7,247 nucleotides of DNA from JBFJVZ01 sp041623895. GTDB lineage: Bacteria; Planctomycetota; Planctomycetia; Pirellulales; Pirellulaceae. Below, one piece after another: positions 1 through 6,540 of this stretch (its first letter is position 1; each line of letters starts with the position of its first letter). Both the position numbers and the translations under genes were made by a program. The stretch covers positions 1 to 7,247 of the forward strand of contig JBFJVZ010000395.1 of the NCBI GenBank assembly GCA_041623895.1, read 5' to 3'. A model generated the notes under the pieces. The model was not told where the DNA came from, searched no databases, and saw nothing but the letters and a program-made list of their open reading frames with translations.

Positions 1-75
1 CCTACCGATGATCCCACATCAATGATGAAATTGCTCTAAGCATCAGGGACATGCGGGGCGACAGAAAACTAAAAC

Positions 76-100
76 GCAGTCGAGAATTCGGTTTGACTGC
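76..100 (-). terminator. Weak candidate terminator after the TPR gene
   Basis: Read on the minus strand, just past the TPR stop codon, GCAGTC and GACTGC form a perfect 6-bp stem around a 13-base loop, followed by the T-rich GTTTTAGTTTT. The position and T-tract fit a rho-independent terminator, but the stem is short and the loop large, so chance is a real alternative. Nothing else was recognised in positions 1-110. Confidence 0.25.
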
Positions 101-110
101 CAGCCAGTGG

Positions 111-941
111 TTATTCATCCCAAAGAGCGTGGTACGGTTGCTCGGATTCGTACAGTTTCAGCCGCTTTTCCAGTTTGGGTTTGGTCTCGCGGTCGTGACA
201 TTTCTTAATCGCCCGTTTCTGAGTCTTGACTGCCCGCTTGAAATCTCCAAGTTCGGCATAGGCCGCGGCCAAATCGTCCAGGTATTCGTTGTCGGACAGA
301 TCGTTGGCCAACTCAGCCAACTCCACGGCCCGCTGCCCGTCTCGGATTTTTTGCTCGGGACATGTCGCTAACAACCAAGCCAGCGTGGAAAGCGCTCGTG
401 GTTCATCATCACTCAGCGAAATCGCTTGCTCAAAGTCTTTGATCGCTTTGCTGTAACTCTGCTGATGGCAGTAAGCGTTGCCGCGGAACAGATGCGCCCA
501 GGCGTGTTCTGGATCAATCTTCAGACTTTGGTTCAAATCTGCTAACGCTTCCTCCAATCGCTTGTCATCGCAGCGGATACCGCCGCGGAAAACATACGAC
601 TCTTCCAAGAACAGCTTGACACTGTCAGCCAGTCGAATCGCCTCTGTTAAATCCGCTTCCGCTTGTGCCCCATGAGCCAAGCAAAAATGAGCCGCTCCTC
701 GAATGTGCCAGGGCAGGTACGAATCGGGGCAGAGTTCAATGGCTCTGGTGGCATCAGCGATGGCATCGTCAAACTCATCCAGTTCATAGTTCGCCCAAGC
801 CCGCGCGGTCCAAGCTTTCGCCGATTCCGGGTCCTTGACGATTTTCTTCGTCATCTGCGTCCGAATCTGCTTTGGTGTCTTAGGGTTGTCACCGAGAAAA
901 TTCAGGAACACATCCTCCACTTCGTCAGCAGTGTCGACCAT
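111..941 (-). CDS. Tetratricopeptide repeat (TPR) protein, cytoplasmic
   Basis: This is a 276-residue protein made almost entirely of TPR helical hairpins, so it probably acts as a protein-binding scaffold; the partner is unknown. Repeat units are visible at about residues 40-73 (AWTARAWANYELDEFDDAI), 74-107, 112-145 (EEALADLNQSLKIDP) and 146-179 (AHLFRGNAYCHQQSYSKAI). A divergent pair at about 183-245 includes LAWLLATCPEQKIRDG and DDLAAAYAELGDFKRAV. That last pair is a form I associate with planctomycete TPR proteins, where the segment often ends exported or kinase-linked proteins. Here there is no signal peptide, membrane segment or catalytic domain. The ATG at 939-941 is preceded by GAGGG eight bases upstream, and an upstream ATG in the same frame is closed by a stop after three codons, so this start is secure. 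It is well separated (251 bases) from the upstream gene and is probably its own transcription unit. Confidence 0.9.
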   Translation of the reverse strand: MVDTADEVEDVFLNFLGDNPKTPKQIRTQMTKKIVKDPESAKAWTARAWANYELDEFDDAIADATRAIELCPDSYLPWHIRGAAHFCLAHGAQAEADLTEAIRLADSVKLFLEESYVFRGGIRCDDKRLEEALADLNQSLKIDPEHAWAHLFRGNAYCHQQSYSKAIKDFEQAISLSDDEPRALSTLAWLLATCPEQKIRDGQRAVELAELANDLSDNEYLDDLAAAYAELGDFKRAVKTQKRAIKKCHDRETKPKLEKRLKLYESEQPYHALWDE

Positions 942-1047
942 TTTTTAAGCCCTCATTAAACTTGCCTGGTTCTGTTGAGCGGTTGGCCCTGCTGCACCAA
1001 TTCAATTCAAAGTCGCAATACATGGGTCGCTGCCGGCGGGACAAAAC

Positions 1048-1118
1048 GGGAGGGCGAGGCTCCCGCCGAGCCGCTCTTTGCCGAGAACGCAACGGCTCAG
1101 CGGGAGCTTCGCCCTCCC
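1048..1118. repeat. REP-like palindrome, copy 1 (26-bp arms)
   Basis: The arms at 1048-1073 and 1093-1118 are inverted copies, matching at 24 of 26 positions, around a 19-base loop (1074-1092). The left arm begins GGGAGGGCGAGGCTCCCGCC. The reverse complement of 1094-1121 matches 4711-4738 at 27 of 28 bases, so this is a copy of the same element as the second palindrome, in the opposite orientation. It lies 75 bases beyond the stop of the metallopeptidase gene in the gap before the TPR gene. RNA from either strand would fold into a very stable GC-rich hairpin, which could stop transcription or protect a 3' end, but no T-tract follows. I see no coding potential or transposase in it. Apart from this element nothing was recognised in 942-1192. 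Confidence 0.85.
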
Positions 1119-1192
1119 AGTTACCACGAATCTGAGTTTTGAGACAAAGCCTGACTGACTCAAAGATTGTAAAGGTAAACCAAAGCGGCTGC

Positions 1193-2629
1193 TCAGTTTT
1201 GCAGCTTCGCTTGGCCGTCTGCGGAAATCCGCCACGAGAGTTCTCGCAACTTTGCCTCTCGCAGCGACTTGCTCAACGATGCGTGGGCCAGCGGCAGTGA
1301 ACCGCAAAGCGTCTGGCGGGCCGCCTCAAAGGTTTGCCGTGTCCCAGCGGTCACCGACCACTGCGAGCCGATGTAGGTGTAATAACGAGCAATCAATCGC
1401 AGATTCTTCATTTGCGTGCGCGTCAGCAACTCGGATTGCTGCTGGTCCAGTTCGGCAATTCGTCTCAAGCGATCCGCATCGGCGGCGAATTGCTTTACAT
1501 CCGCCCGTAGCGTCCAGTTCACACCATCTGCGTCTTCCCCGCCCCAGACAACAAACCGCTGCTGTTTGCGGTCGGGTTGAATCCGCGCCTTCAGCAGCGC
1601 TTGGGTGACCTCAGTAGCAAGCCTCACCAACCCTGCCGCTTTTTCCGCGGGAACTTCGCTGCTGTCGAAACGAGCAAGTGCGTCCAGCGTGGCGCGCGCG
1701 CCGCGCGGGTCGTTGATAACGCCTTCGTATCCGGTATGACCCTGCCGCGCATAAGTCTGCAAGCGGTCAAGTATCTGGTCCAGCGTATGCGGTACACGCT
1801 GCAGAGCCACATCGACAAACCAATTGATGCCGGGACCGTCCGGCACTGACTGTTCATACTCCCCAAGCACGTGCAATATCCGTTGGCTGCCGGCCAGCCT
1901 TGGTTGCTCGACGATTTGTACTAACGCATCAGGCAGCGTGCTCATCAAGTGGCGCGCTGTCTCGGCCTGATCCTCGCTGCTGTTCTTGGCGGCGTACTCA
2001 CTGACCGGACCGGGCAATGGGATTCCAATACGGCGACTCCTCAGCGCCGCCAAATCTTCGGCTGTTATCTGGGGCGCGGCGTATGGTTTCTTACCCGATA
2101 TTGCAGCTTGAAAAACGGCATCGTCGCTGGATAACAGCCACGACTCCGTCTTACCTGCGGCGGTCGAATCAATGTGGTGAAAGATCTCGTGGTGAAAGGT
2201 CAACTGCAGTTGCCCATCGGAGTAGTAGGCGGCGGCGACTGCGTCCGAGCGGTTGTAGACGCCAAAGTAGCGATAGCCTCCCAATTGCTGGTCGTAGGAA
2301 CGGCGGAACCCGTCGCCCGTTTTCGATACGCAAGCGGCGAAAACGCCCATTGCCTTCAGTCCCACATCGCCAAGGTAGCCGCGTGGATACTTTCTGGCTT
2401 CCGCCAAGCAAATGGCTGCCGCGTTTGCCTTCCGCTGGTCATTCAACGGCTTGAGGATGTCGTAATACCTTCCGGGCGGCAAATCCTGGCGATCAAAGAC
2501 AAGTTGAGCTCCGGAATGGTCCCGGAATTCGCGAAGCAGCACCTGCAAATCGGGCTCGATCGCGGAGCTCGGGACGACGACAACCACCGTCGCCGCCGCC
2601 AAAAGAACACGACAAGAAAGATCGCTCAT
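1193..2629 (-). CDS. Secreted ATLF-like (lethal-factor-like) zinc metallopeptidase, putative
   Basis: This 478-residue protein starts with a signal peptide: a short polar start, a hydrophobic run (LLAAATVVVVV, about 9-19), and a likely cut after SSA at residue 23. The zincin motif HEIFH lies at 147-151, with H147 and H151 as zinc ligands and E148 as catalytic base. Downstream, EYAAKNSSEDQAE (211-223) offers Y212 and E219, seven residues apart. From memory, anthrax lethal factor (peptidase family M34) has the same order: HEFGH, then SYGRTNEAEFFAE with Y728 and E735. E219 is therefore the probable third zinc ligand and Y212 the transition-state tyrosine. The H151-E219 gap (68) is longer than in lethal factor (45). 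The region from about 230 to 478 is helical-looking and unrecognised. AAGGA six bases before the ATG supports the start. The gene follows the sulfatase on the same strand after 109 bases. Substrate is unknown; no toxin-delivery domain is visible. Confidence 0.8.
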   Translation of the reverse strand: MSDLSCRVLLAAATVVVVVPSSAIEPDLQVLLREFRDHSGAQLVFDRQDLPPGRYYDILKPLNDQRKANAAAICLAEARKYPRGYLGDVGLKAMGVFAACVSKTGDGFRRSYDQQLGGYRYFGVYNRSDAVAAAYYSDGQLQLTFHHEIFHHIDSTAAGKTESWLLSSDDAVFQAAISGKKPYAAPQITAEDLAALRSRRIGIPLPGPVSEYAAKNSSEDQAETARHLMSTLPDALVQIVEQPRLAGSQRILHVLGEYEQSVPDGPGINWFVDVALQRVPHTLDQILDRLQTYARQGHTGYEGVINDPRGARATLDALARFDSSEVPAEKAAGLVRLATEVTQALLKARIQPDRKQQRFVVWGGEDADGVNWTLRADVKQFAADADRLRRIAELDQQQSELLTRTQMKNLRLIARYYTYIGSQWSVTAGTRQTFEAARQTLCGSLPLAHASLSKSLREAKLRELSWRISADGQAKLQN

Positions 2630-2714
2630 CTTTCATCCTTGCAGACTCGGCACGGTTGATGACACTCAGGCTGTTCCCAATACGGACAAGTGCCCCGAAT
2701 AGTTCAGATTGACA

Positions 2715-2727
2715 TTCCGTTTCGGAA
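2715..2727. other. Small perfect hairpin between sulfatase and metallopeptidase genes
   Basis: TTCCG TTT CGGAA forms a perfect 5-bp stem with a 3-base loop, starting 12 bases beyond the sulfatase stop codon. No T-tract follows on the minus strand, so it is not a convincing terminator; it could be a weak processing or attenuation site, or chance. No clear promoter was seen between the two genes, which leaves co-transcription possible. Confidence 0.25.
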
Positions 2728-2738
2728 CAAACTGCCCA

Positions 2739-4622
2739 TCACCATTCCAGTTCACTGAATTCGGACTCCGTCCCTTTGACGTAGTACCCAACCCACTCGA
2801 TCTTGTTGAGTGATTCTGGCAACTCGAGACTCATGGGCTTTCCATTGATCGTCGCGGTCGCCTGATGTTGGGTCAGATCCAAATCGATGACAATTTCAAA
2901 GATATCGTGCGGCTGAAAGTTGGCTGGCTGCTTTGCCAGGGCACCGACATTGGCCCAGCCACCGGGAAAGGCGACGTGGTTGTTTAAGCCGATCGCCGTA
3001 CCAATCTTGACGGTGCCGTTATTGCTCGCTGTCGTGCCAAATGCGATTGCCGCGTTGCGAATCTTTCCGCTTTGCTGCGTGCTGCGGTAACTCGCTTTCA
3101 ATTGAAGCTGTCCGGTGATTGGTTCTGTTAGTTTTCTCAGTGCCAAGCCTTCACCACTGGCAGCGAGTCGATAGCCAAATTCGCTGGCCGTGACGGTCGC
3201 CCCCAGGACGTGATCGAACTTGCCCGTTTCATCTTTTCCAGCTGCCGGCTCGGCCGACTTTTTTGGCTTTCTCTGGCCACCTTTTTCATTTTTCCACCAA
3301 TCCGGACCTTCCTTCAGCACCGCGGCATCGTGAGCGATCAACTGCTGACGAAGCTCGGCAAACTTATCGGGATAAGTGGCCGACAACTCGGTGGTTTCCT
3401 GCCAATCGTTGCGAATGTTGTACAGTTCAAAGGAACTCAAGTCGTTGGACCCGAGGATCTTCCAATCGCCCACTCGCATCGCAACCTTGGACGACTCGGG
3501 CGCCAAATGATTTCGCCAATACAACGGTTGCCTGCGCTCAATCGGTTGGCTTTTCAGCAGCGGCATGATGCTGGCACCATCGATCGTGCGGTCCGTGGGT
3601 AATGCCGCGCCGACGATTTGGCAAATGGTGGGAAAAATGTCCGAGCCGATGACGGGCGTATCGCTTTCGCTACCCGCTTCGACGTGTCCCGGCCAACGGA
3701 TGATTCCCGGAACGCGAATACCGCCTTCGTGCGAAGCCCGCTTGCGGCCTCGCAGTCCGCCAGTCGATCCCCGCGTGCGTCCTTTGGTTCCGGCACCTTC
3801 GGGACCGTTGTCGGAAGTAAAGAAAACAAACGTGTTGTCGCGGTATCCCATGGCATCGACCGCCGCCATCAACTTGCCGAACGCCGCGTCCAGCTGAGTG
3901 ATATTGCCGTGGTGCTGGCGAATTCCCTCATCGTCGATATCGGCATACGGCTGCATGAACTCTGCGGCCGACTCAATCGGCAAATGCGGTTCATGCGTCC
4001 AGAGCGTTATAAAGAACGGGTTCCCCGAATCTTTGCGTGACCGCAGCCAGCTTTCCGCTTCCTGGGCGCACAACAGCGAACTTGCCCCTTCCATGCGTCC
4101 GACTTCGTTGCCGTTGCGAACGAAGTTCACCGGATTGATGTGATTGGGAGCGGCATTGTTTTGTGTCGCCAGCCAATGATCGTAGCCATGATCGTCCGGT
4201 TGAGGTTGCTCTGGGCTATTGAACTTGCCGTTCAGATGCCATTTGCCGGCATGACAAGTATCGTAACCGCGTTCCTTCAGGATTTCCGCGATCGTGATCT
4301 CACTCGTTCGCAAGTGGTAATCGCTGCCGGCCGGAATCCAGCGCCAGACGCCGTTTCGATAAGGTGTGCGTCCAGTCAAGATGGCCGATCGCGATGGCGA
4401 GCAAACACTGCAGCCGGCGTAACACTGCGTCAGCCGCAGACCTTCTGCAGCAAAGCGATCAAGATTCGGACTCTTGATGCTGGGGTGACCATAGCAGCCA
4501 AGATCTCCCCAGCCCTGGTCATCGGTCAGAAAGACAATGAAGTTCGGCCGCTCATCAGCATGAGCGCCCGCCGACAGAAAATAGACGGCGGCAAACAGCA
4601 GCAGCAGGGTGATCGATCGCAT
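2739..4622 (-). CDS. Exported S1-family sulfatase with C-terminal beta-rich domain
   Basis: This 627-residue enzyme should hydrolyse sulfate esters outside the cytoplasm. The N-terminus is a signal peptide (MRSITLLLLFAAVYFLSAGA, likely cut near AHA-DE at 22-23). The sulfatase domain spans about 25-440. It has metal ligands D34 and D35 in TDDQGWGD, the formylglycine motif CSPSR with C74, GKWHL (K127, H129), THEPH (H210, H213), the metal-binding SDNG (D271, N272), and SHEGGIRVP with H298. All expected active-site residues are present. C74 would need a formylglycine-generating enzyme, which is not in this window. The pattern resembles arylsulfatase A and GalNAc-6-sulfatase relatives; the exact substrate cannot be told. 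A lysine-rich linker (about 444-465) leads to a separate domain ending in FSELEW. The ATG at 4620-4622 is preferred because the signal peptide starts there; a TTG 33 bases upstream would add 11 residues that spoil it. The Shine-Dalgarno is weak. Confidence 0.95.
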   Translation of the reverse strand: MRSITLLLLFAAVYFLSAGAHADERPNFIVFLTDDQGWGDLGCYGHPSIKSPNLDRFAAEGLRLTQCYAGCSVCSPSRSAILTGRTPYRNGVWRWIPAGSDYHLRTSEITIAEILKERGYDTCHAGKWHLNGKFNSPEQPQPDDHGYDHWLATQNNAAPNHINPVNFVRNGNEVGRMEGASSLLCAQEAESWLRSRKDSGNPFFITLWTHEPHLPIESAAEFMQPYADIDDEGIRQHHGNITQLDAAFGKLMAAVDAMGYRDNTFVFFTSDNGPEGAGTKGRTRGSTGGLRGRKRASHEGGIRVPGIIRWPGHVEAGSESDTPVIGSDIFPTICQIVGAALPTDRTIDGASIMPLLKSQPIERRQPLYWRNHLAPESSKVAMRVGDWKILGSNDLSSFELYNIRNDWQETTELSATYPDKFAELRQQLIAHDAAVLKEGPDWWKNEKGGQRKPKKSAEPAAGKDETGKFDHVLGATVTASEFGYRLAASGEGLALRKLTEPITGQLQLKASYRSTQQSGKIRNAAIAFGTTASNNGTVKIGTAIGLNNHVAFPGGWANVGALAKQPANFQPHDIFEIVIDLDLTQHQATATINGKPMSLELPESLNKIEWVGYYVKGTESEFSELEW

Positions 4623-4706
4623 AACAATCTCGAAAGGAGTGTATGAAAGCAGCAACGATCATACATCGAACCGCCGATGCTTGAGAGCTATCCTTAAGAT
4701 ACTCAC

Positions 4707-4778
4707 CATGACTGGGAGGGCGAAGCTCCTGCTGAGCCTCCAAATGACGCTCGCCGGAGCCTCGCCTTCCCAGTCACG
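4707..4778. repeat. REP-like palindrome, copy 2, upstream of SRPBCC gene
   Basis: The arms at 4707-4732 and 4753-4778 are inverted copies matching at 22 of 26 positions, with a 20-base loop. The core ACTGGGAGGGCGAAGCTCC (4711-4729) recurs, reverse-complemented, in the palindrome at 1048-1118. It sits in the 183-base gap between the divergent sulfatase and SRPBCC genes, and its right arm ends 27 bases before the SRPBCC start codon. A transcript reaching that gene from upstream would carry the hairpin in its 5' leader. No transposase or target-site duplication was recognised. Confidence 0.8.
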
Positions 4779-4793
4779 CGCAAACTTTCAGTC

Positions 4794-4798
4794 AGGAG
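4794..4798 (+). promoter_or_regulatory. Ribosome binding site of the SRPBCC gene
   Basis: AGGAG stands seven bases before the ATG at 4806-4808. It fixes the start of the only plus-strand gene and is the strongest Shine-Dalgarno sequence in the window. It lies just outside the palindrome, so the hairpin would not directly sequester it. Confidence 0.7.
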
Positions 4799-4805
4799 TT
4801 TTCGG

Positions 4806-5198
4806 ATGCCAAAGAATGTGATTCTCGCCGCGTCGTTGCCGGCGACCGCTGACCAACTTTTCGATATGTATCTTGATCCGGAGATGCATGCGGCCTTCAC
4901 CGGAGCGCCGGTTGTCATCGACCGTCGGCCCGGTAGCCCATTCGTCGCCTTTGATGGAATGTTGTCGGGAACGATCTTGCACGTCGAACCAAAGCGGCTG
5001 ATTGTGCAAACGTGGAGAAGCGCCAACTGGCCTGCCGAATCGATCGACTCTGTGCTGACGCTTTTATTCTGTCCCGAGCCGGACGGTGCACGTATCGAAC
5101 TGGCGCATGTGAATGTCGCCGACCAGGACTTTGCCGGAGTCAGTCAAGGCTGGGAAAAGTACTATTGGCAGCCTTGGCGCGAGTATCTTGCAAAATAG
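4806..5198 (+). CDS. AHSA1-type SRPBCC domain protein
   Basis: This 130-residue single-domain protein is the usual length for the AHSA1/START-like (Bet v 1-fold) family. Such proteins bind hydrophobic ligands in a deep cavity; most bacterial members have no known ligand. Family features seen are the N-terminal strand and helix (VILAASLPATADQLFDMYLD, 5-24) and the central strands with GMLSGTILHVEPKRLIVQTW (51-70). WPAESIDSVLTLLF (75-88) and IELAHVNVADQDF (97-109) follow, and then the closing helix signature GWEKYYWQPWREYL (115-128). There is no signal peptide or catalytic motif, so it is probably cytoplasmic. The gene is the only one on the plus strand. It has its own AGGAG ribosome binding site and is flanked by a palindrome upstream and a hairpin downstream, so it is probably transcribed alone. 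No confident promoter was found. Confidence 0.88.
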   Translation: MPKNVILAASLPATADQLFDMYLDPEMHAAFTGAPVVIDRRPGSPFVAFDGMLSGTILHVEPKRLIVQTWRSANWPAESIDSVLTLLFCPEPDGARIELAHVNVADQDFAGVSQGWEKYYWQPWREYLAK

Positions 5199-5207
5199 AC
5201 CCAAGCT

Positions 5208-5229
5208 GCTTCCTGTCTGGACAGGGAGC
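5208..5229. terminator. Hairpin between convergent genes, possible bidirectional terminator
   Basis: GCTTCCTGTC and GACAGGGAGC face each other across a 2-base centre; in plus-strand RNA all ten pairs form, one of them a G-U pair, with an effective four-base loop. It lies 9 bases beyond the SRPBCC stop and 15 bases beyond the ATP-grasp stop, the classic spot for a shared terminator. Neither side has a T-tract, so intrinsic termination is unproven. Confidence 0.5.
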
Positions 5230-5244
5230 CGGTCACAAACAACA

Positions 5245-6540
5245 TCAAGCCGAAACTTCCATTGCCCCGCGCTCCGGTGATGGGTCATTGGCACAATCAT
5301 GATCTTTGCTTCGGAAGACCTTGCCGATCAAGGATCTGAACAGCGTACCCAGGTCGGCAAGTTGAGGCCGCCAATCATCCCTGGCAAAAAAATCCAAGTG
5401 ATCTTTGCCCAGCAGCAGGTGCGTTAAACCCAATTTCGAGCTCTTTTGTTTTCGATATGCCCGCAGATCCTTGATCAGATTTCTGCAGCGTCTACCGACC
5501 TGATAGTTAGAATCAAAGTCGGTTCGCCCGTGAACAAGTAGCTGGTAAAGTCCCCATGGGAAATTCGCGCCGGAGGCGATCGCCAGCGGCAGTGATCCCC
5601 AGAATCTCGCATTGATCTCCAAGAACACCCACTCTCGCGTTTGCAGGTTGTATCGAAATTCAAACATGGCCACGCCGCTGTAGTTCAGTTCCCCCACCAG
5701 CTTATGCGTCGCATCACTTAGCGCGGGAATTTCTGCGATGGTTTCGCGATAGGTGCTGCCGCCGTCGATCGTCTCGCGCAAACGTCGATGCTGAAGCTGC
5801 ATCAAGACTTTTCCTTCGCTGGCCAGCACCTCAACACCCACTCCGTCTCCAGAAAAACTTTCTTGAATCAAAAGCCCATCTGCGGGGCAGTCTTCACGAA
5901 ATCTATCAGCCAATTGGCCGGGTGTTTCGATTCTTACAGCCGATCGTTTGTTCATCACGTCGTCCTGCGTGATGGAAGAACGCGGCTTGACGTAGACCGG
6001 AAATCGCAGCTGATGACCGTCGATTACCGTCAGTTCAGGCTCTTGCGAAGCGTCACAAACTTGCCGGTGATCGAGTGCAAACTCACAGGGTGTATTGATT
6101 CCCAGGGCTTTCGCTGCGTGACCTGTTTCGCCTTTGTCGAATGCAATCTTGAATGCCTGATCATTGATCAAATACCAGTTCGTATCGGAACTCAATCGTT
6201 CTCGCGCGGTTTGCAGCGGAATTACGGCAAAATCATTACAGGGAATGACCAAATCGAATGGCTGCTCTTGCGTCAAACGGTTCAGCGCTGTCAGCCACTC
6301 AAAGGAATCAAGGCTGTAGGGCGGGATCGAATGAAACCGGCTGACATACTTGGACTTCAGCGCCGGCGATGCCGGATCGCACCAGGCGACGTGAACAGCA
6401 AGTCCTTCGCGGCCAAGTCCTCTGGCAACCGCCAAGATCACACGATCATCGTTGCCCAACAGTAGTACTCTGTTTGTTAATTCACCGGCGGTATTTTTGC
6501 TTTCCGCGCGCGGCTGACAGATTTGTTGCTCTGCATTCAT
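5245..6540 (-). CDS. ATP-grasp ligase of a surface-polysaccharide gene cluster
   Basis: This 431-residue cytoplasmic enzyme belongs to the carbamoyl-phosphate-synthase-like ATP-grasp group. Members activate a carboxylate with ATP and join it to an amine or other nucleophile. The N-terminal Rossmann-like preATP domain spans about 22-125 (RVLLLGNDDRVILAVARGLG). The ATP-grasp fold runs from about 130 to 345. It has FDKGETGHAAKALGI (K136), VYVKPR (K185), the hinge LIQESF (E227) before the flexible GDGVGVEV, metal ligand E294 in MFEFRY, and LEINARFWGSL with E308, N310 and R312. The catalytic set looks complete. The C-terminal 85 residues are basic and unassigned. The start codon overlaps the flippase stop as ATGA, implying translational coupling; no good Shine-Dalgarno is visible. 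The context suggests decoration of a sugar or precursor before export. Substrates cannot be deduced; a PylC- or D-aspartate-ligase-like activity is an alternative. Confidence 0.88.
   Translation of the reverse strand: MNAEQQICQPRAESKNTAGELTNRVLLLGNDDRVILAVARGLGREGLAVHVAWCDPASPALKSKYVSRFHSIPPYSLDSFEWLTALNRLTQEQPFDLVIPCNDFAVIPLQTARERLSSDTNWYLINDQAFKIAFDKGETGHAAKALGINTPCEFALDHRQVCDASQEPELTVIDGHQLRFPVYVKPRSSITQDDVMNKRSAVRIETPGQLADRFREDCPADGLLIQESFSGDGVGVEVLASEGKVLMQLQHRRLRETIDGGSTYRETIAEIPALSDATHKLVGELNYSGVAMFEFRYNLQTREWVFLEINARFWGSLPLAIASGANFPWGLYQLLVHGRTDFDSNYQVGRRCRNLIKDLRAYRKQKSSKLGLTHLLLGKDHLDFFARDDWRPQLADLGTLFRSLIGKVFRSKDHDCANDPSPERGAMEVSA

Noticed and set aside
1138..1164. Possible stem TTTGAG/CTCAAA after the metallopeptidase stop
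   Set aside because: It is only six A/T-rich pairs with a large loop and no T-tract; too weak to call a terminator.
1002..1307. 101-codon minus-strand frame across the palindrome and the 3' end of the metallopeptidase gene
   Set aside because: It runs through the palindrome and overlaps a confident gene in another frame, with no ribosome binding site or domain seen.
1691..1702. Perfect 12-base palindrome GGCGCGCGCGCC
   Set aside because: It is inside the metallopeptidase coding region, encodes ordinary Ala/Arg/Gly residues, and is easily explained by GC-rich codons.
2174..2659. Long open frames on the plus strand opposite the metallopeptidase gene
   Set aside because: They mirror the codon pattern of the minus-strand gene, have no family resemblance, and overlap a gene with a signal peptide, motifs and ribosome binding site.
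4623..4655. Upstream TTG start for the sulfatase
   Set aside because: It would put eleven extra residues (MLLSYTPFEIV) ahead of a typical signal peptide; the ATG at 4620-4622 gives a normal one.
4658..4663. TATGAT on the minus strand as a -10 box for the sulfatase
   Set aside because: The hexamer is near consensus and well placed, but no acceptable -35 box lies 16-18 bases upstream and planctomycete promoters are poorly defined, so it could be chance.
5788..6465. 225-codon plus-strand frame opposite the ATP-grasp gene
   Set aside because: It lies fully inside a gene with a complete ATP-grasp motif set; its translation has no recognisable domain and is rich in residues typical of antisense reading.
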